NCBI GenBank assembly: GCA_045537285.1
Contig: JAZSPC010000050.1
Location: 55,285 to 119,284, forward strand
From: HGM13634 sp045537285
GTDB lineage: Bacteria; Bacillota; Clostridia; TANB77; CAG-508
DNA length: 64,000 nucleotides
Direction of reading: 5' to 3'
The notes under the pieces are model-generated. The model saw nothing but the letters and a program-made list of their open reading frames with translations. It did no database searches and was not told the origin of the DNA. Numbering within the stretch: the stretch's first letter is position 1; each line of letters starts with the position of its first letter. Shown here one piece after another: positions 15,598 to 25,019 of this stretch. The translations under genes and the position numbers were made by a program.

Positions 15598-17901
15598 TTA
15601 ATTAATAGAGAATATAAAATCATTTTCTTTTGCGTTTATTTGTATATTTTGCCCATCTTGAAGTTCTTTTCTTAATATTTGCTCAGAAAGTTCATCTTCA
15701 ATATATCTTTGAATAGCTCTTCTTAAAGGTCTTGCACCATATTTTAAATCAGTGCCTTTTTCTAGTAATAATTCTTTTGCTGCATCTGTAATACTAAATT
15801 CAATATTCTTATCTGCTAATGCTTTTTTTGTATCTAATAACATCAAATCTACAATTTGTATTAATTCTTCTTTATTTAAACTATCAAATACAACAATTTC
15901 ATCTACTCTGTTTAAAAACTCGGGTCTAAATACTTCTTTTAAGCTATCTAATATTTTAGTTTTATTTATAACAGATGTATTTCCGAAACCGATAGAGTTG
16001 TTATTTAAGTTAGAACCTGCATTTGATGTCATAATAATTATTGTATTTTCAAAACTTACTGTATTTCCTTGCGAATCTGTTAGTTTTCCGTCATCTAAAA
16101 CTTGAAGCAATATATTAAACACATCTGGATGAGCTTTTTCAATTTCATCTAAAAGAATAATTGAATAAGGCTTTCTTTTTACTTTTTCAGTAAGTTGCCC
16201 TGCGTCGTCATAACCAACATAACCTGGTGGAGAACCTATTAATTTAGAAGTAGAGTGTTTTTCCATATATTCAGACATATCTACTCTAATAATAGAATCT
16301 TCATTTCCAAACATTTCATATGCTAAGCTTTTAGCAAGCCATGTTTTACCAACACCAGTTGGTCCAACAAATATAAATGAAGGTGGTCTTTTTGTTGATT
16401 TTAAACCAGCTCTATTTCTTCTGATAGCACGACTAACAGCTTCAATTGCTGCATTTTGTCCAATAATTCTTTTATGAAGATTTTCTTCTAAGTTTAGTAA
16501 TTTATCTGTTTCAGCTTCTGTTATTTTATTAACAGGAATTTTAGTCCAGTTTTCTATAACATTTGCTATATCTTCAATTGTTAAATTTGGTAATACTATT
16601 TTCTTATTTAAATTATCAATATCTTCAATTAATTGGCATTCACGAGTCTTTAAATCAGCTGCTTTTTGATAATCTTCTGTTGAATCTGCTTGTGCAGCTT
16701 CTTCTTTTTGGGTTTGAACCTTTGCAAGTTCATTTTTTAAAACTTCTAATTTAAATAATTCTACATTATCAAGATTTTTTCTAGAACACGCCTCATCTAA
16801 TATATCAATTGCTTTGTCTGGTAAAAATCTATCATGTATATATTTTTCTGACATTTCAACAGTCTTTTTAATTACATCATTAGAAATTTTAACTTTATGA
16901 TAATCTTCATAATACTTTTTAATTCCATTTAATATAGAAATAGAATCATCTACATTGGGTTCTTCAACTAAAACACTTTGGAATCTTCTTTCTAAGGCAG
17001 AATCTTTTTCAATATATTTTCTATATTCTCTTAAAGTAGTTGTTCCTATTATTTGGATTTCACCATTTGCAAGAGAAGGCTTTAATATATTTGCAGCACT
17101 CATTGAGCTTTCAGAATCACCTGCACCAATAATATTGTGGATTTCGTCTATAACTAAAATTATATTTCCAAGTGATTTACATTCATCAATAATTGCTTTC
17201 ATTCTACTTTCAAATTGACCTCTAAATTGAGTACCAGCGACTACTGCTGTCATATCTAAAAGATAAACTTCTTTATTTATTAATTTAGCAGGTACATTTG
17301 AACTTGCAATTTTTAAAGCTAATCCTTGTGCAATTGCAGTTTTACCTACACCAGGTTCACCTATTAAACAAGGATTATTTTTTGTACGTCTATTTAAAAT
17401 TTGAATAACTCTGTCAATTTCTTTATTTCTTCCAATAACAGTATCAATTTGATTATTTTTTGCCTTAACTGTTAAATTTGTTCCAAAAGTATCTAAGTAT
17501 TTTTTCTTCTTGTTATCTTTTGGTTTTTTTTCAACCTTAACTTTCTTATTTCCTGAACCAGCATTTTGACCAGCCTCTTGGGTAGTGCTTCCACCACCAA
17601 ACATACCAAATATTGAGCCTAACGGAATACCATTTTGTCCATTCATTTCGTCCATATCTATTTCCATATTTTCATTATTTAAGCTATTTGTTAAATCTTT
17701 GAATATTACTCCAAATTGTGAAGCCATTTGGTCTAAATTTATATTTGGGGCATTATTTATATTTTCCCCATTATTATCAATTAAAATTCCTTTTTCCTTA
17801 GCACAACTTCTACAATAACCAACTAATTTTTTAGGGTCATCGCTTGTAGGTTCGTTGATAAAAATTGTTGCCTGATTCTTATTACATTTTGAACATAACA
17901 T
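15598..17901 (-). CDS. clpE: ATP-dependent Clp protease ATP-binding subunit, ClpE-like
   Basis: 767 aa HSP100 unfoldase. The N-terminus has a Cys4 zinc finger (Cys3, Cys6, Cys30, Cys33) in place of the usual Clp N domain, which is the ClpE arrangement. A glycine-rich linker follows, then AAA-1 with Walker A GEPGVGKT (about 185), a middle region with a UVR-like stretch (around 400-430), and AAA-2 with GPTGVGKT (about 512). It unfolds substrates for ClpP; Bacillus ClpE is heat-inducible and CtsR-controlled, but I see no full CtsR heptad repeat here. AAAGGAGAG precedes the ATG. A good promoter lies at 17934-17962. Confidence 0.9.
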   Translation of the reverse strand: MLCSKCNKNQATIFINEPTSDDPKKLVGYCRSCAKEKGILIDNNGENINNAPNINLDQMASQFGVIFKDLTNSLNNENMEIDMDEMNGQNGIPLGSIFGMFGGGSTTQEAGQNAGSGNKKVKVEKKPKDNKKKKYLDTFGTNLTVKAKNNQIDTVIGRNKEIDRVIQILNRRTKNNPCLIGEPGVGKTAIAQGLALKIASSNVPAKLINKEVYLLDMTAVVAGTQFRGQFESRMKAIIDECKSLGNIILVIDEIHNIIGAGDSESSMSAANILKPSLANGEIQIIGTTTLREYRKYIEKDSALERRFQSVLVEEPNVDDSISILNGIKKYYEDYHKVKISNDVIKKTVEMSEKYIHDRFLPDKAIDILDEACSRKNLDNVELFKLEVLKNELAKVQTQKEEAAQADSTEDYQKAADLKTRECQLIEDIDNLNKKIVLPNLTIEDIANVIENWTKIPVNKITEAETDKLLNLEENLHKRIIGQNAAIEAVSRAIRRNRAGLKSTKRPPSFIFVGPTGVGKTWLAKSLAYEMFGNEDSIIRVDMSEYMEKHSTSKLIGSPPGYVGYDDAGQLTEKVKRKPYSIILLDEIEKAHPDVFNILLQVLDDGKLTDSQGNTVSFENTIIIMTSNAGSNLNNNSIGFGNTSVINKTKILDSLKEVFRPEFLNRVDEIVVFDSLNKEELIQIVDLMLLDTKKALADKNIEFSITDAAKELLLEKGTDLKYGARPLRRAIQRYIEDELSEQILRKELQDGQNIQINAKENDFIFSIN

Positions 17902-17933
17902 ATACGTCTCTCCTTTATTTTACTACAAGTATA

Positions 17934-17962
17934 ATAATACACCAAAACATGCTAATAGTCAA
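17934..17962 (-). promoter_or_regulatory. sigma-A promoter of clpE-pgsA
   Basis: On the minus strand: -35 TTGACT (17957-17962), 17-bp spacer, -10 TATTAT (17934-17939). Confidence 0.75.
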
Positions 17963-17998
17963 TAGAAAAACACTATTTAAACTTACGGAAAAAAGTGA

Positions 17999-18027
17999 TT
18001 GAAAAATTTCTGTATGCGTGGTATAAT
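17999..18027 (+). promoter_or_regulatory. sigma-A promoter of the yibE/F-like gene
   Basis: -35 TTGAAA (17999-18004), 17-bp spacer, -10 TATAAT (18022-18027), extended TGG. It diverges from the clpE promoter; the two -35 boxes are 36 bp apart. Confidence 0.75.
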
Positions 18028-18069
18028 GAATGCAGAAATTACAAAAATCGACAAAATAGGGGAGTAAAA

Positions 18070-18930
18070 ATGAAAACAAAAGTAGCAACAATAGCACTAA
18101 TGATTTTAATAATAGTATCAAGCATATTACCAGTTTATGCAGAAGAAAGTTTTGATAGTGTAAAAGCAAAAGTCATAGAAAATAAAGGTGTTCAAGAAGT
18201 TGAACAAGAAGATGGAACAATTAAGAGAGAACAGAGTACTGAAATAAGAATTCTTGAAGGAGAATATGAACACGAAGAATACGAAATGATATATATAATA
18301 TCAGAGGATATTAATGGTTTAACTTCAAATACTGAATTAAAAGAAGATGATATTATATTAGTAAGCATTGAAGAAGAAAATGGGGAAATAACAGGTGTAA
18401 CGTATAAACAAACTGTAAATAAAAATTATTATATATACGCAATATTAATAGGTTTAATAATATTAGCGATAGTTATAGCAAGAAAGAATGCAATAAAACC
18501 ATTAATAGCATTCATAGTATCTATATTATTAGTATCAGGAGTATTTGTTTTAGCTATTAATCAAAAATGGAATTTAATATTAATATCAAGCGCAGTTTCA
18601 TTAGTTGTAACAGTATTTATAGCTATTAAAGTAAATGGAATAAATAAGAAAACATGGCTTATGATAGCGTGTTCAATTGTAGGAACAGCTATTGCAGGGA
18701 TAATAGCATATATATTATTTGACATTATAAATTTAACAAATGTAAATATTAAAATGGCAGAAAGTTTTATAAATATTAAAGAAATATTTGTAATAGCTAC
18801 AATACTATTCGGAGGAGTACTTGCAAATATTATAGTATTATCATCACTAAATATTTTTAACTTTTTAAATAAACCATATAAAAGGAAATCAGATAATATT
18901 ATTCAAGGACAAAGAAGTTTAAAATTGTAA
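18070..18930 (+). CDS. YibE/F-family membrane protein, shorter than usual
   Basis: ATG 18070 follows GGGGAG; the frame is open further upstream, but that part overlaps the promoter. 286 aa. A signal peptide (about 1-23, ending PVYAEE), an extracytoplasmic beta-rich domain (about 25-118) and membrane helices from about 122 onward fit the YibE/F family. Family members as I remember them continue with more helices and a conserved block containing MNIGRDIMGT; here the protein ends after about five helices with a polar tail. The terminator follows at once. Either a genuine short form or an old truncation. Function of the family is unclear. Confidence 0.65.
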   Translation: MKTKVATIALMILIIVSSILPVYAEESFDSVKAKVIENKGVQEVEQEDGTIKREQSTEIRILEGEYEHEEYEMIYIISEDINGLTSNTELKEDDIILVSIEEENGEITGVTYKQTVNKNYYIYAILIGLIILAIVIARKNAIKPLIAFIVSILLVSGVFVLAINQKWNLILISSAVSLVVTVFIAIKVNGINKKTWLMIACSIVGTAIAGIIAYILFDIINLTNVNIKMAESFINIKEIFVIATILFGGVLANIIVLSSLNIFNFLNKPYKRKSDNIIQGQRSLKL

Positions 18931-18938
18931 TATAAAAG

Positions 18939-18966
18939 AAGCTAGAACATTTTTGTTCTAGCTTTT
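18939..18966 (+). terminator. terminator of the yibE/F-like gene
   Basis: Perfect 11-bp stem AAGCTAGAACA / TGTTCTAGCTT with a TTTT loop and short T tail. The rest of 18967-19075 holds no gene I can support. Confidence 0.8.
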
Positions 18967-19075
18967 AAAAATAAAAGGGGATGTTAGTAGCAAATTAATT
19001 TCTTTTGCTATGTTAATAAATATATCAATTTAATATGTATTTTGTGTGAAAATAAAGAGGAAATATAATGAAACA

Positions 19076-19104
19076 AAAAGAGTAGCTTTTGTAGCTACTC
19101 TTTT
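19076..19104 (-). terminator. terminator of htrA
   Basis: 12-bp stem AAAAGAGTAGCT / AGCTACTCTTTT, loop TTTGT, just beyond the htrA stop on the minus strand. Confidence 0.8.
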
Positions 19105-19107
19105 ATA

Positions 19108-20307
19108 TTATTGTTCTTGCAAAGTTAAAGTAATTTCTTTTTCTGTACCATTTCTATTTATTTTTACCGTCATTTTATCTCCAACTTTGTGTTTGTTTTT
19201 AATTTCATTTAATTCATCCATTGTTGTGATTTTTGTGCCATCAGCCTCTATAATAACATCTCCAATTTTTAACCCAGCTTTTTCAGCAGCAGAAAAATTA
19301 TCGATAGTTTTTACATAAATACCAATTACTAAATTATTCTTTTTAGCTAATGCTTCTGTTATGTCAATACCACCAATACCGATATATGGTCTTGAAATTT
19401 TTCCATTAGTTTTTAATTCATTGTATACATCTAATGTAGAGTTAATTGGAATAGCAAAACCAATTCCTTCAACACCTGTACCAGAAAGTTTTAAAGTATT
19501 AATACCTATAACATTTCCATCTCCATTTACTAATGCTCCACCACTATTACCAGAATTTATTGCAGCATCTGTTTGAATTAAGTTGTAGGTAATACCTGTT
19601 TCAGAATCATTAACTTCTCTATTTTTAGCACTCACAATTCCACAAGAAATACTGCTTTGTAATCCTAATGGGTTACCAATTGCCATTGCAAATTCACCAA
19701 CTTGTACCGAATCTGAATCACCAAGTTCAGCAGCAGTAAGTCCAGTCTTTTCAATTTTAATAACTGCTAAATCTGTTTGTGTATCACTACCAACAATTTT
19801 CGCTTCGTATTCGGTTTCATCATTATATAATTTTACGGTAACCTTTGTAGCTTCTGTAATTTGATAATATGACGAGGATGAAGTACTATTAACAACATGG
19901 TTATTTGTTAAAATATATCCATCTGAACTAACAATAATTCCAGAACCAGAACCTTGTGAAGTAGATGTTCCTCCAAATAATGAATTTACTTTGTATTCAA
20001 CAGTTATTCCAACGATTGATGGCAAAACCTTATTTGCAACAGCTATTGCAGTATTAGAATAATCTTTTAAATTAATAGTATTTACAACAGGACCTTCTGT
20101 TATTGTTAATCCTGTATTTGTATAAATAGTATTGCTTAATAATTTGTTTCTAATATTAGGCATTCCAAAACAAATACCTATTACTAAAAAAGTTCCAAGT
20201 GCACTTGAACAAAATGGAACAAATGCATTTTTGAAAAAGCTAGGATTTTTTTCTTTTTTTTCTGAACTATATACTTTATATATAGGCTCATTATTATTTA
20301 CTTCCAT
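19108..20307 (-). CDS. htrA: HtrA/DegP-family membrane-anchored serine protease with PDZ domain
   Basis: 399 aa. A cytoplasmic N-terminus, one membrane helix (about residues 30-50), a trypsin-like protease domain and one C-terminal PDZ domain (about 305-395). The catalytic triad is visible: His137 (TNNHVV), Asp179 (QTDLAVIK) and Ser255 (GNSGG). Proteins of this type degrade misfolded exported proteins at the outer membrane face. AGGAGG precedes the ATG. The gene is alone and divergent from fbp. The 184-bp gap between them (20308-20491) holds fbp's -10 and AT-rich sequence; I could not assign a convincing htrA promoter. Confidence 0.95.
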   Translation of the reverse strand: MEVNNNEPIYKVYSSEKKEKNPSFFKNAFVPFCSSALGTFLVIGICFGMPNIRNKLLSNTIYTNTGLTITEGPVVNTINLKDYSNTAIAVANKVLPSIVGITVEYKVNSLFGGTSTSQGSGSGIIVSSDGYILTNNHVVNSTSSSSYYQITEATKVTVKLYNDETEYEAKIVGSDTQTDLAVIKIEKTGLTAAELGDSDSVQVGEFAMAIGNPLGLQSSISCGIVSAKNREVNDSETGITYNLIQTDAAINSGNSGGALVNGDGNVIGINTLKLSGTGVEGIGFAIPINSTLDVYNELKTNGKISRPYIGIGGIDITEALAKKNNLVIGIYVKTIDNFSAAEKAGLKIGDVIIEADGTKITTMDELNEIKNKHKVGDKMTVKINRNGTEKEITLTLQEQ

Positions 20308-20433
20308 TATTATCCTCCTAAAATATGTATAGTTATAATATAACCTAAATTAAATCAATAATACAATATGTTTGTGAAGAAAATGTGAAAAAAACATAAA
20401 AATTAAATTAACTATAAAAATTTAAAAATATAT

Positions 20434-20441
20434 GATATAAT
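20434..20441 (+). promoter_or_regulatory. extended -10 upstream of fbp
   Basis: TGATATAAT-type extended -10 (TATAAT at 20436-20441) 51 bases before the fbp start. No good -35 is visible. Confidence 0.45.
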
Positions 20442-20491
20442 ACATAAATACTTTATAATTTAAATAATATTATTTCTATAAGGAGGACGAA

Positions 20492-22465
20492 ATGGAAGAA
20501 GACAAAAACCTAGAAAGACATTTAAAAATACTTAGTAAACAATATGGAAATATAGAACAAGTTGCAGAAGAAATAATAAATCTTCAAGCAATATTAAATT
20601 TACCAAAAGGAACAGAACTTTTTTTAAGTGATATTCATGGAGAGTATAGTTCATTTTCACATATATTAAATAATGGCTCTGGAATAATAAGAAGTAAAAT
20701 AGAGGAGTTGTTTAATAACCAAATAACCGAGCGAGAGAGAAGAGCATTAGCAACTTTGATATATTATCCAGAAGAAAAATTAGCAATAGTTAAAAAAAGT
20801 TTAGAAAATTTAAATGAATGGTATAATATAACTTTATATAGATTAATAGAAGTTGCAAAAGAGGTAAGTTCAAAATATACAAGATCAAAAGTAAGAAAAG
20901 CAATGCCAAAAGGATTTAGTTATATAATAGGTGAATTAATTAATCTTCAAGGTTGTGAGACAGATAAAGAAACTTATTATAAACAAATAATAAATTCAAT
21001 TATAGAGCTAGATAGAGCAGATGCATTTATTGTAGCTATATCAAATTTAATAAAAAGAATGGCAATAGACCATTTGCACGTGATAGGAGATATTTTTGAT
21101 AGAGGACCAGATGCAAAATTAGTTATAAATACTTTAATGGATTTTCATAGCTTAGATATACAATTAGGAAATCATGATATATTATGGATGGGAGCAGCAT
21201 GTGGAAATAAAGTATGTATAGCTGATGTTATTAGAATATGTAGCAGGTATGATAATATTAATACTTTGGAAGATGGATATGGAATAAATATAAGACCTCT
21301 TGCAACATTCGCTTTAAAAACTTATGAAAATGATAAATGTGAAAAATTTATGCCAAAGATTTATGATTATAATAAATATATAAGAAGTGATGAAATATCA
21401 ATAGCGAAAATTCACAAAGCAATATCAATAATACAATTTAAATTAGAAGGTCAATTAGTAAAAGAGCATCCTGAATATAAGATGGAAGGAAGACTTTTGC
21501 TAGACAAGATAGATTATAAAGAGGGGACAATAAAAGTTGGAGATAATAAATATCATTTAAATGATAGGAACTTCCCAACGATAGATCCAAATGACCCGTA
21601 TAAACTAACAATAGAAGAAGAGGAAATAATAAACAGATTACAAGAGTCTTTTAGGAATAGCGAGACACTAAATAAGCATATAGCATTCTTATATTCAAAA
21701 GGTTCAATATATAAATGCTTTAATTCAAATTTATTATTTCATGGATGTATTCCGATGGAAGAAGATGGAAGTTTTTCAAAAGTTGAAGTTTTTGGAAAAG
21801 AATTATCAGGTAAAAAGTATCTAGACTTCTTAAATGAAATTGCAAGAAGAGCATATTTCGAAAGAGAACAAGTTCAAAAGAGTAAAGACTTAATAGATTT
21901 CATGTGGTATTTATGGTGTGGACCTAAATCACCGTTATTTGGAAAAGAAAAGGCAGCAACTTTTGAAAGATATTTTATAATAGATCCAGAAACACATGAA
22001 GAAAAGAAAAATCCATATTTCACTTTATCAGAAGATGAAAAGATATGTAATAAAATTTTGAAAGAGTTTGGTTTAGAAGGGAAAAATGCACATATTATAA
22101 ATGGACATATACCTGTAAAAGAAAAGGATGGAGAAAGTCCGATAAGAGCTAATGGAAAGCTTTTAGTAATAGATGGTGGCTTCGCAAAAAGCTATAGAGG
22201 AAAAACAGGACGTGCAGGATATACTCTAACATATAATTCTTATGGGTTAATACTTTCAGCTAATGAACCATTTGATTCAAAAGAAGAAGCAATAAAAGAA
22301 GAAAAAGATATAAAATATGAAATAATGGTAAATGCCATGAAAACTGAAAGAAAAAGAGTAGCAGATACAGATATTGGAAAACAATTACAAGAAGAAATTG
22401 ATGACTTGAAATTATTACTAGCAGCATATAAAGAAGGAAGAATAAAAGAAACATATAAACAATAA
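20492..22465 (+). CDS. fbp: fructose-1,6-bisphosphatase class III
   Basis: 657 aa, the length of the Firmicute-type FBPase unrelated to classes I and II. The N-terminus contains LFLSDIHGEY (about residues 44-53), a metallophosphatase motif, followed by GDIFDRGPD (about 200) and GNHD (about 230). It hydrolyses fructose 1,6-bisphosphate in gluconeogenesis, matching the lower-glycolysis genes at 59-63.6 kb. AAGGAGG precedes the ATG. rnhB starts 14 bases after the stop and is probably in the same transcript. Confidence 0.95.
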   Translation: MEEDKNLERHLKILSKQYGNIEQVAEEIINLQAILNLPKGTELFLSDIHGEYSSFSHILNNGSGIIRSKIEELFNNQITERERRALATLIYYPEEKLAIVKKSLENLNEWYNITLYRLIEVAKEVSSKYTRSKVRKAMPKGFSYIIGELINLQGCETDKETYYKQIINSIIELDRADAFIVAISNLIKRMAIDHLHVIGDIFDRGPDAKLVINTLMDFHSLDIQLGNHDILWMGAACGNKVCIADVIRICSRYDNINTLEDGYGINIRPLATFALKTYENDKCEKFMPKIYDYNKYIRSDEISIAKIHKAISIIQFKLEGQLVKEHPEYKMEGRLLLDKIDYKEGTIKVGDNKYHLNDRNFPTIDPNDPYKLTIEEEEIINRLQESFRNSETLNKHIAFLYSKGSIYKCFNSNLLFHGCIPMEEDGSFSKVEVFGKELSGKKYLDFLNEIARRAYFEREQVQKSKDLIDFMWYLWCGPKSPLFGKEKAATFERYFIIDPETHEEKKNPYFTLSEDEKICNKILKEFGLEGKNAHIINGHIPVKEKDGESPIRANGKLLVIDGGFAKSYRGKTGRAGYTLTYNSYGLILSANEPFDSKEEAIKEEKDIKYEIMVNAMKTERKRVADTDIGKQLQEEIDDLKLLLAAYKEGRIKETYKQ

Positions 22466-22479
22466 AAATGGAGTAAAAG

Positions 22480-23109
22480 ATGAAAGAAAAAGAAAAAGCA
22501 AGATTAGAAAAATTAAAAGAAATAGAAAAAGAGCTATATAGAGATGGTGCTACAAAAATATGTGGTATAGATGAAGCAGGTCGTGGACCACTTGCTGGTC
22601 CAGTTGTTGTGGCAGCAGTTATTATGCCACAAGATTCAATGATAGAAGGTGTAAATGATTCTAAAAAAGTATCAGAGATGAAAAGAGAAAAGTTATATGA
22701 TGAAATAACTTCAAGCGCAATAGCATGGGGAGTAGGAATAATAGACCAACAAGAAATTGATGATATAAATATTTTAAATGCAACTAAAAAAGGATTAACG
22801 ACTGCCTTAAAAGAGTTGGCAGAAAAACCAGATATAATATTGGTAGATGCTTTAACAGGAATTGATACTTTTGGGATACCATATAAGTCTATTATAAAAG
22901 GAGATGCTAAAAGCTATTCAATAGCAGCAGCATCAATAATTGCAAAAGTTACAAGGGACAGAATAATGAGACAGTGGGATGAAATATATCCTGAATATGG
23001 ATTTGAGAAACATAAAGGATATGGAACAAGTTCACATATAGCAGTTATTAAAGAAAAAGGAATATGCCCAATACATAGAAAAAGTTTTGTGAAGAACTTT
23101 ACTAAATAA
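22480..23109 (+). CDS. rnhB: ribonuclease HII
   Basis: 209 aa. GIDEAGRGPLAGP (about residues 28-40) is the RNase HII signature with catalytic Asp and Glu; further acidic residues come from VDALTGID and the SIAAASIIAKVTRD region. It removes ribonucleotides from DNA and RNA in hybrids. It has a weak GGAG ribosome site and follows fbp closely. Its last bases overlap the -35 of the next promoter. Confidence 0.96.
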   Translation: MKEKEKARLEKLKEIEKELYRDGATKICGIDEAGRGPLAGPVVVAAVIMPQDSMIEGVNDSKKVSEMKREKLYDEITSSAIAWGVGIIDQQEIDDINILNATKKGLTTALKELAEKPDIILVDALTGIDTFGIPYKSIIKGDAKSYSIAAASIIAKVTRDRIMRQWDEIYPEYGFEKHKGYGTSSHIAVIKEKGICPIHRKSFVKNFTK

Positions 23110-23126
23110 TAATGATGTGATATAAT
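23098..23126 (+). promoter_or_regulatory. promoter of spoIIID
   Basis: -35-like TTTACT (23098-23103, inside the end of rnhB), 17-bp spacer, -10 TATAAT (23121-23126) with extended TGA. In Bacillus spoIIID is SigE-dependent; this site looks SigA-like. Confidence 0.5.
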
Positions 23127-23159
23127 AAGTACCTAAATATTTTAAAAGGAGAGTTTTTT

Positions 23160-23429
23160 ATGTTAAAATCGCGGACTTTAAAAGAACGGGTATTGGCCGA
23201 AGCAGACTACATTTTTATAAATCAATCGACCATTAGACTTACAGCAAGACGTTTTAAAGTATCAAAATCAACAGTACATCAAGATTTAACCCAAAGGTTG
23301 TATAAAATAGATAAAACTTTATACAATAAAGTAAGAAGGATACTTGATTATAATATCTCGCAGAGAGCAATTCGCGGCGGAGAAGCAACAAGAAAGAAAT
23401 ATAAAAACAATCCCAAAAGCAGTGTGTAA
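23160..23429 (+). CDS. spoIIID: sporulation transcriptional regulator SpoIIID
   Basis: 89 aa. A helix-turn-helix with TARRFKVSKSTVHQDLTQRL (about residues 28-47) and the following LDYNxSxRAIRGGEAT are diagnostic of SpoIIID, the mother-cell regulator acting between SigE and SigK. The spacing of the recognition helix and the basic C-terminus match the Bacillus protein. AAAGGAGAG precedes the ATG. It is alone on its transcript and ends with a hairpin that also faces ylbJ. Confidence 0.95.
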   Translation: MLKSRTLKERVLAEADYIFINQSTIRLTARRFKVSKSTVHQDLTQRLYKIDKTLYNKVRRILDYNISQRAIRGGEATRKKYKNNPKSSV

Positions 23430-23444
23430 TACATACTGCTTTTT
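23415..23444. terminator. terminator between spoIIID and ylbJ
   Basis: Stem AAAGCAGTGTGT / ACATACTGCTTT with an AAT loop and T tail, covering the spoIIID stop. It could also act on the convergent ylbJ transcript. Confidence 0.8.
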
Positions 23445-24474
23445 AAATTGTTAAATAATTAAAATATGAAAAATTATTTATTATTAAAAAAGTATATAAT
23501 GCAGCAAGGGTACCATGCAAAAGCTTTCCTAGTATATATGGTTTTATTGAAATATCAGATTTTGAAGTAATACTAAGCACTTGTAGCATTATAGAAATGC
23601 CACCAAAACCAAGTAAAAAAGCACAAGCTATAATATTTATACCAAGATTTTTGCTAGCAATTGTAGATATTGAGGTAACTCCATTAGTTAGTTCTAAAAT
23701 ACCAGTTAATATTGGAAGTATAAAATTAGTATTAATGTTAAATAAGTTAAATATAGGGATTAATGGTATTTTAAGAAAACTTAATACATAAGTTTTTTGT
23801 AATATAGAAAAAATTATTCCAAAAAGTACAATAAAACCACCAATTAAAATCACTGAATTAATTGCAGATAAGATACTTTTGGATAATACTTCGCCAAGAG
23901 AGTTAAAAGTAACATTAGTAGATAAAGTATCTGTATTTCTTTTTTCTTTAATATTTTTCTTCCAAAATCTAAAAATAATTCCAACACTAATACAAGCTAA
24001 GACATGAGTAAATAAAAGAAGTAATCCAATAAAACTATCATAAAATAGAGTAATTCCAACAGTACCCAAAATAAATAAAGGTCCTGAGTTATTTGTAAAA
24101 GTGATTAATCTTTCAGCTTCTTCTTTTGTACATAAATTTTCATTCCTAAAATTAGTTACAATTTTAGCGCCTACTGGATAACCACTTATTATTCCCATAA
24201 ATAATGCATAGGCACCAATTCCAGGGACATTAAACAGAGGTCTCATAATCTTGTTAAACATATTACCAATAATTCTAGGAATGTTGGTGTGACTTAGAAG
24301 TTCAGTAGCTATAAAAAAAGGAAAAAGAGAAGGAATAACATTATTAACCCATATATTTAAAGCACTTTTTACAGCTTGTATGTTGGATTTTGAAAATATA
24401 ATTAAGCAAATCGTAAACAATAAAAAAGTAATTGGTATAATATTTTTCTTTAAATTTATAAATAAAACTTTCAT
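23443..24474 (-). CDS. ylbJ: sporulation integral membrane protein YlbJ
   Basis: 343 aa, nucleoside-recognition (Gate) type membrane protein. Conserved features include WVNNVIPSLFPFFI (about residues 40-53), MGIISGYPVGAKIV (about 95-108), FTNNSGPLFILG and a C-terminal GFGGISIMLQV block. YlbJ is needed in Bacillus for spore cortex formation. The frame is open further upstream, but GAGGGTG lies before ATG 24474, and the conserved sequence starts there. It converges on spoIIID and diverges from rpiB. Confidence 0.9.
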   Translation of the reverse strand: MKVLFINLKKNIIPITFLLFTICLIIFSKSNIQAVKSALNIWVNNVIPSLFPFFIATELLSHTNIPRIIGNMFNKIMRPLFNVPGIGAYALFMGIISGYPVGAKIVTNFRNENLCTKEEAERLITFTNNSGPLFILGTVGITLFYDSFIGLLLLFTHVLACISVGIIFRFWKKNIKEKRNTDTLSTNVTFNSLGEVLSKSILSAINSVILIGGFIVLFGIIFSILQKTYVLSFLKIPLIPIFNLFNINTNFILPILTGILELTNGVTSISTIASKNLGINIIACAFLLGFGGISIMLQVLSITSKSDISIKPYILGKLLHGTLAALYTFLIINNFSYFNYLTI

Positions 24475-24493
24475 AATAACACCCTCAAAACTC

Positions 24494-24522
24494 TTGTAAT
24501 ATATATGCAAATATGGTATATT
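24494..24522 (+). promoter_or_regulatory. promoter of the rpiB operon
   Basis: -35 TTGTAA (24494-24499), 17-bp spacer, -10 TATATT (24517-24522), extended TGG. Confidence 0.6.
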
Positions 24523-24554
24523 AAATGCATAATGAGATAATGGAGGTATTATAT

Positions 24555-25004
24555 ATGAAAATAGCAATTGGCGCAGATCATGGGGGATATAAATTAAAAG
24601 AAGAAATAAAAAAATATTTAAACGAAAAACAAATACAATTTGTGGATTATGGAACAGACTCAGAAGAAAGAGTGGATTATCCAGTTATAGCAAAAGATGT
24701 ATGTAAAAGCATACAAAACAAAGAAGCTGATTTTGGAATAGTAATTTGTAAAACAGGATATGGTATGTCAATAGTAGCAAATAAATTTAAAGGAATTAGA
24801 TGTGCTACTTGTTATAATGAAGAATCTGCAAAATTTGCTAAATTACATAACAATATAAATGTTTTAGGTTTAGGTGCTGAATATATTTCTGTAAATGATG
24901 CAATATGTATATTAAGAATGATTTTAGCAACAGAATTTGAAGGCGGAAGACATAATGAAAGATTAAATTTGATTAAAGAAATAGAAAAAGAAAACATGAA
25001 ATAA
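24555..25004 (+). CDS. rpiB: ribose-5-phosphate isomerase B
   Basis: 149 aa. ATG 24555 follows GGAGG (24542-24546); an upstream in-frame ATG has no ribosome site. IGADHGGYKLK carries the phosphate-binding Asp-His, and ICKTGYGMSIVANK holds the active-site Cys and the GMS loop; family members usually have G-[TS]-G-I-G-M-S, so KTGYGMS is a small variation. It interconverts ribose 5-phosphate and ribulose 5-phosphate, and some relatives act on allose or galactose 6-phosphate. It leads a run with the tagO-type gene and trpS. Confidence 0.9.
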   Translation: MKIAIGADHGGYKLKEEIKKYLNEKQIQFVDYGTDSEERVDYPVIAKDVCKSIQNKEADFGIVICKTGYGMSIVANKFKGIRCATCYNEESAKFAKLHNNINVLGLGAEYISVNDAICILRMILATEFEGGRHNERLNLIKEIEKENMK

Positions 25005-25019
25005 AAGGAGATTTAGATT

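Noticed and set aside
17925..17998. CtsR operator before clpE
   Set aside because: The expected tandem heptads (GGTCAAA type) are not found; AGTCAA is simply the complement of the -35.
19069..19086. Five-codon ORF after GAGG upstream of the htrA terminator
   Set aside because: It reads into the terminator hairpin of the convergent htrA gene and is too short to support.
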